From Thermoproteota archaeon (GTDB lineage: Archaea; Thermoproteota; Methanomethylicia; Culexarchaeales; Culexmicrobiaceae), in NCBI GenBank assembly GCA_003650625.1, contig QMQW01000002.1, forward strand, positions 1-26,981: DNA of 26,981 nucleotides, given 5' to 3'. Of this stretch, positions 21,467 through 26,981 are shown piece by piece. The notes under the pieces were generated by a model. The model did no database searches, was not told the origin of the DNA, and saw nothing but the letters and a program-made list of their open reading frames with translations. Numbering within the stretch: the first letter of the stretch is position 1; each line of letters opens with the position of its first letter. A program made the position numbers and the translations under genes.

Positions 21467-22375
21467 TCAAAACATTGTCAAAACAAACAAACCATACACC
21501 AACAACAGCAACAATCCTTCAACCCGTGATAGCCTTCTACCAGTTCTAGCAAAAACAAGAAACATCAATGTCAACATCAACAAAACAACATAGCTCCACA
21601 GATTTACCCCAGCAAAGTTCAAAGGTTTGAAAGCTCCACAGAACCCAACAATTACATAGAAATTGAAAATGTTACTACCAACTATATTTCCAATAGACAT
21701 CTCTTTCAAACCCTTATGCATAGCAATCACAGAAGTAAAAAGCTCTGGAAAAGAAGAAACAGAAGCAAGTAGCAACGCACCAAGAATGGTAGTTGATACA
21801 CCAAGAACATCTGAAAGTTTAGTAATACCATCAACAGTAAATTTTGCACCGAAGTAAATCATAAAGATAGCAGCAAGAAGCTTAACAACAGCTAACTTCA
21901 AATTCTCGACAGATTCACCACCACCAATTTTCTGTTCACCAAGAAGTAAATACGCAAAGGTTAACATAAAGATAAAAGGAAACAATACCTGCGGAACCTC
22001 TCCCATAAAGTAAAACACCAACGAAAACAAAACAGCAGCAAGTAAAAACGACCAATCAGCAGCATTCATTTCTTCAAGCTTAGAAGGTACAAAAACAAGA
22101 GCAACCAACCCGATTATTACTCCAATGTTAAAGGCACAACTACCAATGACAGTTCCAACAGGCAACCCAACATCTCCGATAACGACAGAATAAACAGAGC
22201 TAATAAACTCTGGCAAAGAAGTCCCAAAAGCAACAAGAGTTAAAGCAATCAGCTTCTCACTAATTCCAAATCTCTTTGCGATTATAGAAGAAGACGAAAC
22301 AAGGAAATTACTACCTACAATAAGAAGGACACAACCAACGGCAAAATATAACAAAGATTCTAATAAACCACTCAC
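21467..22375 (-). CDS. CaCA-family cation antiporter (YrbG/NCX-like)
   Basis: 302 aa, about ten membrane helices. The alpha-1 repeat has ALTLVAFGTSLPEFISS (Glu56) and GTVIGSCAFNIGVIIGL; the alpha-2 repeat has LLLASVSSFPELFTSVIA (Glu211) and GNIVGSNIFNFYVIVGF. The two Glu residues are those that bind the cation in NCX_Mj. Both repeats have Asn rather than Asp in the second segment, as in many YrbG-like members. It exchanges Ca2+ (or another cation) for Na+ or H+. GTG start at 22375, about 27 nt from a TATA box, so leaderless. It is an unexpected cargo gene in a mobile element. Confidence 0.88.
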   Translation of the reverse strand: MSGLLESLLYFAVGCVLLIVGSNFLVSSSSIIAKRFGISEKLIALTLVAFGTSLPEFISSVYSVVIGDVGLPVGTVIGSCAFNIGVIIGLVALVFVPSKLEEMNAADWSFLLAAVLFSLVFYFMGEVPQVLFPFIFMLTFAYLLLGEQKIGGGESVENLKLAVVKLLAAIFMIYFGAKFTVDGITKLSDVLGVSTTILGALLLASVSSFPELFTSVIAMHKGLKEMSIGNIVGSNIFNFYVIVGFCGAFKPLNFAGVNLWSYVVLLMLTLMFLVFARTGRRLSRVEGLLLLLVYGLFVLTMF

Positions 22376-22395
22376 AAAAATACACGAACAAAAAC

Positions 22396-22409
22396 AAATA
22401 TAAAAAGTT
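22396..22409 (-). promoter_or_regulatory. TATA box of the antiporter gene
   Basis: The minus strand reads ACTTTTTATATTTG inside and just after the end of the upstream gene, about 27 nt before the GTG at 22375. Confidence 0.65.
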
Positions 22410-22599
22410 AATCTCTCAAAACCCTATACTTGCCACGGTTAAACTTTATCTTCACTCCCACCTCGGCAGCAACAGAACGCAGAATTTGAGATGTTTCCCG
22501 CTTAGTTGGAGCATAATGCCCAACAAAATCAACAACATCTTCATATGTGAACTCATCTCTTTCAAGAAATTCCTTCAAAACTTCTCTAAGGGGTCTCAT
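22408..22599 (-). CDS. Small winged-helix-like protein, 63 aa
   Basis: Starts MRPLREVLKEFLERDEFTYE. Helices (DVVDFVGHYAP, KRETSQILRSVAAEV) followed by a two-stranded wing (KIKFNRGKYRVLRD) suggest a minimal winged helix that could bind DNA. The ATG at 22599 is about 26 nt from the TATA box (leaderless). Its promoter is a near copy of the AbrB-like gene's promoter, palindrome included, so the two are probably co-regulated. Confidence 0.68.
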   Translation of the reverse strand: MRPLREVLKEFLERDEFTYEDVVDFVGHYAPTKRETSQILRSVAAEVGVKIKFNRGKYRVLRD

Positions 22600-22619
22600 A
22601 AGATTTAGTAAATATAAAT

Positions 22620-22650
22620 AATATAAAAAATTTTTGGTTGAGAAAACTCA
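22620..22650 (-). promoter_or_regulatory. Palindrome plus BRE/TATA promoter, copy 2
   Basis: The minus strand reads TGAG-TTTT-CTCA, then ACCAAAAA and a TTTTTTATATT core, 54 nt from TGAG to the end of the start ATG (55 nt at the 3.8-kb copy). The upstream gene's TGA stop is again the first three bases of the palindrome. Confidence 0.75.
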
Positions 22651-22884
22651 AATAACTACAGCACGCTTTCTCACAATCTTATAACTCTTCATAAATTCAT
22701 TAAACAAATCACTATAACCAGCACAATGCCTCACAAAATCTGTTTTCAACCTTTCAAGAACATCGACAAGCTCCCTTCGATACAATTTCAACTTACTATC
22801 AAAATCAATAGCATCAGCTAACTCAACATACTCAGCAAGCTTAGACAAAAAATCAACAGGAATTCTACAATAATCCTTCTCCAC
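22648..22884 (-). CDS. Hypothetical helical protein, 78 aa
   Basis: I favour the GTG at 22884 (VEKDYCRIPVDFLSKLAEYV) with GGGTGA four bases before it, over a TTG at 22911 that overlaps the previous gene. Helical, with basic YRRELVDVLERLKTDFVRHC and an Arg/Lys end (YKIVRKRAVVI). Two cysteines. The TGA stop is built into the palindrome of the next promoter. Function unknown. Confidence 0.6.
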   Translation of the reverse strand: MEKDYCRIPVDFLSKLAEYVELADAIDFDSKLKLYRRELVDVLERLKTDFVRHCAGYSDLFNEFMKSYKIVRKRAVVI

Positions 22885-22888
22885 ACAA

Positions 22889-23254
22889 TCACCCAAAATA
22901 TCTAAACGCAACCTTCCAATGAGTGTCTATATGCTCATCACACCCCAATCTCTCAGCGTCAACGGACAACGCAGTAATTAAACCCCGCATACTTCTCCTA
23001 CCAGATTTTGTCATAATAGAAACCTCGACACCAGTTGCCTCAGCTTCCAATGCGAACTCCTGTCCCAAATCAACAATGGTACTCATCAATCCAGATAGCA
23101 CATTGCACAAAGTCTTTTTTCCTTCCTCAATATCAATCTCTTCCTCTACCTTCTCAACAGTTTCTTCTGCTTCTTCCTCTGCAAGTTCCCCAAGTATCTT
23201 CACTATCTTATCGTAATTTTTCCTGACAAACTCTCTAAGTTCTTCCTCATTCAT
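22889..23254 (-). CDS. Hypothetical protein, 121 aa
   Basis: Starts MNEEELREFVRKNYDKIVKI. A very acidic helix (EEEAEETVEKVEEEIDIEEG) separates a helical N-terminus from a mixed alpha/beta C-terminus (LCNVLSGLMSTIVDLGQEFA, VEVSIMTKSGRRSMRGLITA). Two cysteines. Coupled to the upstream gene by a 4-nt overlap. No family recognised. Confidence 0.7.
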   Translation of the reverse strand: MNEEELREFVRKNYDKIVKILGELAEEEAEETVEKVEEEIDIEEGKKTLCNVLSGLMSTIVDLGQEFALEAEATGVEVSIMTKSGRRSMRGLITALSVDAERLGCDEHIDTHWKVAFRYFG

Positions 23255-23592
23255 AACAATGGTCTTCCTATGAACTCATCGAAACTGCTCAATCCCTTGG
23301 CAAGTCCTTTCACAAAGGATTCAGCCCTTATCAATGCACCCTGAGCTTCTGGGGAATCCAATCCAAAATCCTTTGCCCTTTCAATTAGTGCAGCAAGTGA
23401 AGATTCAACCGCCATAGATATGTCCGGTGTACAAGCGTTTTTTACCTCTCTGAACTCTGCACTCCCCATAACCTTGTTGATTAACTCCGGATTCCTCTCA
23501 ATCAGTTCCAAATAATTCTCCAAATCCCAAAGAGCAGAACCACAAGCCCTTACATTATATCCTCTTTTCTTTGGTTTACCCAACTCCATCAT
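23251..23592 (-). CDS. Hypothetical protein, 113 aa
   Basis: I choose the ATG at 23592 (MMELGKPKKRGYNVRACGSA), about 26 nt from the TATA box (leaderless); a TTG at 23601 would precede the expected transcript start. Helical and soluble, with cysteines at RACGSA and KNACTPD. Opens the four-gene run that ends at the duplicated promoter. No family recognised. Confidence 0.7.
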   Translation of the reverse strand: MMELGKPKKRGYNVRACGSALWDLENYLELIERNPELINKVMGSAEFREVKNACTPDISMAVESSLAALIERAKDFGLDSPEAQGALIRAESFVKGLAKGLSSFDEFIGRPLL

Positions 23593-23611
23593 AGTTATCA
23601 AATAGGAAAAT

Positions 23612-23624
23612 GATTATTTAAACC
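23612..23624 (-). promoter_or_regulatory. TATA box
   Basis: The minus strand reads GGTTTAAATAATC after a GGGGAAA purine run. The spacing of about 26 nt to the ATG at 23592 decides that start. Confidence 0.65.
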
Positions 23625-23630
23625 TTTCCC

Positions 23631-23924
23631 CTACTTTCCCAACTTACGCTTTATAGCATCAAGAACATCCTTAAAATACTTCGTTTCATATGCGTGTTCA
23701 GCATAATCACAACCAAGTATAACCTCATCCTCAATAACCGTCATCGGATAAATAAGAGAACCCATTCGCCTACCAACAAGTTCAACTATCCAAGGCATCT
23801 CACCGTGAATAACCCAATTAACCTCATATTCTATGTCATACCCAGCACCACGAAGCTCATTCACAATAGAGTTCATAATAACCAAAGCACGCTCACACAC
23901 AGGACATTCCGTTTCAACATACAT
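23631..23924 (-). CDS. Glutaredoxin/thioredoxin-like thiol oxidoreductase
   Basis: 97 aa. The redox motif CPVC (Cys7, Cys10) follows a very short first strand, then a helix (ERALVIMNSIVNELR). The cis-Pro loop is IYP60-MTVI, and VILGCDYAEHAYETKYFKDV resembles the final strand-helix of glutaredoxins, with an extra Cys72. No signal peptide, so cytosolic. It may keep the many small cysteine-containing proteins of this element reduced or exchange their disulfides. The first strand is short, so the true start could be slightly upstream, but the preceding stop is only a few codons away. Confidence 0.75.
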   Translation of the reverse strand: MYVETECPVCERALVIMNSIVNELRGAGYDIEYEVNWVIHGEMPWIVELVGRRMGSLIYPMTVIEDEVILGCDYAEHAYETKYFKDVLDAIKRKLGK

Positions 23925-23931
23925 CGAAATC

Positions 23932-24318
23932 TTAAGACTTCTTCTCAGTTTTTAACCTCCTTACCTTTATTTTCTGAATATACTTCCTAATTTCATCAAC
24001 CTGCTTCTTATACATCGGAGCAGGTGCCAACCTATCTAAAATGTACATATAAAACCTCCTACTCGTAGGAACATACAAAGGAATATGAGTTTCATCCCTA
24101 TCAACAACAAACCTATTCAACGGTGAATCAACGAACTTATAATCAACCACCTTAGGATTAACATTTGCAAGAACCTCGCAATATTCAGGACCCTTCTTAG
24201 TAACAGGAGGGAGGAGAGAACGCTTTCTCGGTATAACCCTACGCCTCCTACGATAATACAAAACCCCAGCAATAACAACAAGGAAAAACAGAATAACTAA
24301 ACTACTCACCCTTCTCAC
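23932..24318 (-). CDS. N-terminally anchored cytosolic protein, 128 aa
   Basis: GTG start at 24318 (24309 is also possible). One membrane helix (about 5-21, SSLVILFFLVVIAGVLYY) is followed at once by RRRRRVIPRKR, so by the positive-inside rule the body faces the cytosol. The body is mixed alpha/beta with one cysteine and a Lys-rich end (KIKVRRLKTEKKS). It might recruit DNA or acidic proteins to the membrane. No family recognised. Confidence 0.68.
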   Translation of the reverse strand: MRRVSSLVILFFLVVIAGVLYYRRRRRVIPRKRSLLPPVTKKGPEYCEVLANVNPKVVDYKFVDSPLNRFVVDRDETHIPLYVPTSRRFYMYILDRLAPAPMYKKQVDEIRKYIQKIKVRRLKTEKKS

Positions 24319-25183
24319 GACCTTTATCAGTTAAAGAAACCAAAACTTTACCCTCTGGTGTTTTAATTTTTTCAACAAATCCTTTTTTCTCAAGATGACC
24401 TACAAACTGACTTATTGAAGATTTCTTCTTACCCGTTAACGATTCAAGCTCCTCAAAAGAAACAGGTCGCCCCATACGGTTCAAAACATCTAAAATATCC
24501 TTCTGTCCCTCCGTAAGCTCCTGCTTCTCAAGAGAACTCAAAATTTCAGATACTTCTCTCTTTTTCTCCTTAGCACCAAGACCAAGGTAAATGTCAGGAT
24601 TTTCATACATCAACCTAAGAAGCTCATAAAATTGTATTGTTTTTACAAAGGTCGCCTGAGAAAATTTAACAGAAAGAGCTGCAAGACAAGAAAAAAGATT
24701 CTGACAAATATATCCAAAAGATTCCTCATCCTTAAACTTAACCTTGTTCTTAGACAAAAACTCATGCAAAGCTTCCATAGCAAACCTTGCATACGCAGTA
24801 GATTTAGAAATTCTGGAAATCAACAAATATACATAGTCCAACGATTCATAAGGAACAACCATAAGCTCCATATCAATTCCATCAATTATCTTAGATGCAA
24901 TACCAAGAAGCTGAACCCTGTCAACCTCCCTCTTAACCGAAGTAACATCAGTAAGAACAAGTAGACAACGCCTTATCTTGTCAATCTGTTCAAGAGTACT
25001 CATATCATAAAGGGCATCAACCCCCATATTTGCATAAAGATATTCCCAGCATTGAAGCAAGTAACCAGCAACATCCCTAACCAACTCATTAGCCAATTCC
25101 ACTTCCTCCTCAACATAATAGTGCAATGCCTTAAGCAGTTTTTCCTTCAGAAACTTTTTCTGGTCTACTTTCTGCGATTCCAT
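24302..25183 (-). CDS. Helical protein with C-terminal MarR-like winged helix, 293 aa
   Basis: A long all-helical N-terminal part (1-210) precedes a winged helix (about 222-290: EGQKDILDVLNRMGRPVSFE, KKKSSISQFVGHLEKKGFVE, then a wing VLVSLTDKG). The last part matches MarR/HTH DNA-binding domains. The start at 25183 overlaps the upstream gene by 53 nt, unusually long here, with only a weak AGAGAG before it. A start further in is possible. Likely a DNA-binding regulator or partition-type adaptor; the N-terminal domain is not recognised. Confidence 0.72.
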   Translation of the reverse strand: MESQKVDQKKFLKEKLLKALHYYVEEEVELANELVRDVAGYLLQCWEYLYANMGVDALYDMSTLEQIDKIRRCLLVLTDVTSVKREVDRVQLLGIASKIIDGIDMELMVVPYESLDYVYLLISRISKSTAYARFAMEALHEFLSKNKVKFKDEESFGYICQNLFSCLAALSVKFSQATFVKTIQFYELLRLMYENPDIYLGLGAKEKKREVSEILSSLEKQELTEGQKDILDVLNRMGRPVSFEELESLTGKKKSSISQFVGHLEKKGFVEKIKTPEGKVLVSLTDKGREKGE

Positions 25184-25958
25184 ATTTCTCTCTTAGTTCC
25201 TCTAACCTCTTAAACTTAATCTTACTTTCGAGGTCATGTATCTTGGACTCAAGTAACTGGTCCCTAAGAAGTATGGATGCATACTTAACCTCATCCTTGG
25301 ATGTAGATTGCAACAATGCAGCAAGTTCATCTCTTTCTTTAAGAACTCTATGATACATTCTACGCATATCCATATACCTACTGATATACTCCTGAACCTC
25401 CAACCTCAACAAAGCAATCTCAGATTCCAAAGCCCGTTTAACTCTAAGCAATGAATCATTTGCAGATATCAGACGGTTCATAATTGAACGATATGTATTA
25501 ACCTCCCGTTCAAGTTTAGTGTATCTTTCATAGAAATCAGCACCTTGAATTGTTACCGTTTTGTTACCGTAAATATCAACACCTATAATCTGTGCATCAA
25601 TAGCAGGATTGTGCTTATCTGCAAAAGAAAAAGAAATAAGTTGTTCTGGTGAAACAATCAAAGGACCAGAAATACCAAACCGCTTTAAAGGTTCAACATA
25701 GATGTCCGTAATTCTGCCAGTCCTTGATACCCTACCAACAACAACTTCAACCATTCCATCGCTCCTTGGCAAATAAGCAATTAGCTGACCTATGAAAATA
25801 CCTTCAGGAAATGTGTATACTGGTTCAAAAATTGCATTAGAAACCAGTCGTAACCCTTTGGTAACCTCTGAATAAATACCGAATACATTCTTCCACTGCT
25901 CAAGCATATACTTCTGTACTGCTTCCTTTCCCAGTTTAATAGCACGCTCAAACTTCAT
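25131..25958 (-). CDS. Beta domain plus coiled coil, 275 aa
   Basis: Starts MKFERAIKLGKEAVQKYMLE. A beta-rich region (about 45-145: GIFIGQLIAYLPRSDGMVEV, GRVSRTGRITDIYVEPLKRF) is followed by a long coiled coil (about 145-260) with heptads and few prolines. No signal or membrane helix. It pairs naturally with the downstream regulator and upstream 168-aa coiled-coil protein and may be a structural or assembly factor. No family recognised. Confidence 0.72.
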   Translation of the reverse strand: MKFERAIKLGKEAVQKYMLEQWKNVFGIYSEVTKGLRLVSNAIFEPVYTFPEGIFIGQLIAYLPRSDGMVEVVVGRVSRTGRITDIYVEPLKRFGISGPLIVSPEQLISFSFADKHNPAIDAQIIGVDIYGNKTVTIQGADFYERYTKLEREVNTYRSIMNRLISANDSLLRVKRALESEIALLRLEVQEYISRYMDMRRMYHRVLKERDELAALLQSTSKDEVKYASILLRDQLLESKIHDLESKIKFKRLEELREKYGIAESRPEKVSEGKTA

Positions 25959-26461
25959 TTTTTCAACAAGACATTTAACCTTTCCTTTACCCTGTTCTCA
26001 TCAACATCAAGAAGTAGTGTCTCCTTTAAAAACTCCTTAACCTTAGCAGGGTCAGTAATTCCCCTTTTAATCGCTGCATCAATGCATTCATCTAAAACAG
26101 AATCAGGGAGAGCCATTGTTTCCTCGTGTTCCTCGATAGGTTCTTTCTTTTCAACTTCGAGTTGGTCAACCATCTTAGAAACAGATGACACACCCTCAAG
26201 CTTCTTAACACGGTCATCAAGCTTCCTGAGATTACCTGAAAGGTTTGCCAACATATCCTCTAACCGTTTCAAATCCTTTTCAATTCTCCCAGTCCTGTTA
26301 ACAACCTGATTGAACGCATCCGTGTGTGTAAACGATTTCTTGAAATAATCCACAGCAGAGTCCAACTCCTTCAACCTATTCTCAACCTTGTTAACCCTAT
26401 CTGTAAGCTGTATCACAGCCTTCGTAAGCTTTTTCAAAACCTCTTCAATCAAATTAACCAC
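25955..26461 (-). CDS. Coiled-coil protein, 168 aa
   Basis: Starts MVNLIEEVLKKLTKAVIQLT. A coiled coil runs from about 8 to 95 (DRVNKVENRLKELDSAVDYF, RIEKDLKRLEDMLANLSGNL). An acidic linker (VEKKEPIEEHEETM) leads to a small helical C-terminal domain (DECIDAAIKRGITDPAKVKE). Soluble. The ATG overlaps the end of the upstream membrane protein, so it is likely made with it and could sit under it at the inner membrane face. Confidence 0.73.
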   Translation of the reverse strand: MVNLIEEVLKKLTKAVIQLTDRVNKVENRLKELDSAVDYFKKSFTHTDAFNQVVNRTGRIEKDLKRLEDMLANLSGNLRKLDDRVKKLEGVSSVSKMVDQLEVEKKEPIEEHEETMALPDSVLDECIDAAIKRGITDPAKVKEFLKETLLLDVDENRVKERLNVLLKK

Positions 26462-26981
26462 CTCTCAACCTCCTATCAAGCTCCTCTGCATATTCCTCAA
26501 GAGATTTAAATCCAGACGGAGTCATCTCAGGATATTCTTCCTTCTCTCTAATACCCTTTAACTTGGAAACAACCCCTTCAAGTGCTGGTTTAATTTGTAT
26601 TCCCGATGGAACACCGAACCTTCTAATATAGAATGCTATACCAGCAACAGCCGCAGCAACACCACCAGCAATGTAATACTTCTTCCTGCTTGAAGGTTTC
26701 TCAGTTGTCTCCACAGGAACATAGGAACGGAAAACATTCACAGTTTCACTATGCCCAGCATAGGTAATAGTGTAGTTACCCTCACTCACCTGAACATATA
26801 TTACACCATTCTGGTCGGAGAGATACTTCCTACCATTGACATCAACAAGGACACTCTTAGCAGGTTGATTATTGTCAAATATAGTAACCGCCATTGAAGA
26901 ACCACAGGAACTCAAATCATAATTCCAGACATTGCCCGTCTTATTGGCACAAGCAACAGAGTAAGAAATAACATGCTCCTC
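26454..26981 (-). CDS. C-terminal part of a secreted, membrane-anchored protein, cut by window edge
   Basis: The frame is open to the window end, so the N-terminus is missing. An Ig-like or carboxypeptidase-regulatory-like beta domain (AVTIFDNNQPAKSVLVDVNG, then GVIYVQVSEGNYTITYAG) is followed by a Pro/Ser linker, a membrane helix (YYIAGGVAAAVAGIAFYI) and a cytosolic tail of about 60 residues ending EELDRRLRGG. Two cysteines precede the beta domain. Its longer cytosolic tail differs from other surface proteins here. Product family otherwise unknown. Confidence 0.8.
   Translation of the reverse strand, partial: EEHVISYSVACANKTGNVWNYDLSSCGSSMAVTIFDNNQPAKSVLVDVNGRKYLSDQNGVIYVQVSEGNYTITYAGHSETVNVFRSYVPVETTEKPSSRKKYYIAGGVAAAVAGIAFYIRRFGVPSGIQIKPALEGVVSKLKGIREKEEYPEMTPSGFKSLEEYAEELDRRLRGG

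Overview
The window looks like part of an archaeal mobile element (virus, plasmid or integrated element). Every gene I support lies on the minus strand, so transcription runs from high to low coordinates. Most genes overlap by ATGA, TAATG or TAGTG junctions. Genes inside operons have GGAGGTG-type ribosome sites. Genes that open a transcription unit mostly start about 25 nt from a BRE/TATA box (for example CCGAAAA followed by an A/T-rich box) and look leaderless. That promoter grammar and a type IV pilin-like signal peptide point to Archaea. The DNA is AT-rich. I cannot name the host, and no rRNA, tRNA or single-copy host marker is present.

Layout in transcription order. (1) 26981-22408: cytoplasmic or anchored proteins. 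They include a truncated secreted protein, two coiled-coil proteins, a winged-helix protein, a glutaredoxin-like protein and small orphans. (2) 22375-21467: a CaCA-family cation exchanger with its own promoter. (3) 21430-19171: small helical proteins, membrane proteins, a secreted coiled-coil protein, and a winged-helix regulator with two C-terminal membrane helices (ArnR-like layout). (4) 19087-18554: a pilin-like protein preceded by a TATA box and two direct repeats. (5) 18484-7193: an 11-kb operon of very large or membrane-bound surface proteins, including a DUF2341/ConA-like protein of 961 aa, a Cys-rich 654-aa protein and a CPBP intramembrane protease. (6) 6889-5849: a secreted, C-terminally anchored protein with a ten-G tract that could switch the anchor on and off. 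(7) 5843-3853: many very small proteins, including a ribbon-helix-helix regulator and three members of a two-cysteine mini-protein family. (8) 3803-759: AbrB-like regulator, RecA-like ATPase, DEDD exonuclease, coiled coil, a four-Cys protein and a PD-(D/E)XK nuclease. (9) 766-1: a small gene that runs in frame through a GC-rich multi-hairpin segment into the N-terminal part of a TnpB-type protein cut by the window edge.

How it may work together (inference): segments 3-6 look like one cell-surface or virion-envelope system, with a probable filament or coat subunit, several anchored glycoprotein-like adhesins, multi-pass membrane scaffolds, a membrane protease and a membrane-bound regulator. 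Segments 7-8 look like DNA maintenance and early regulation. No capsid, terminase, integrase, replication initiator or secretion ATPase is visible, so virus and plasmid cannot be told apart from this window alone.
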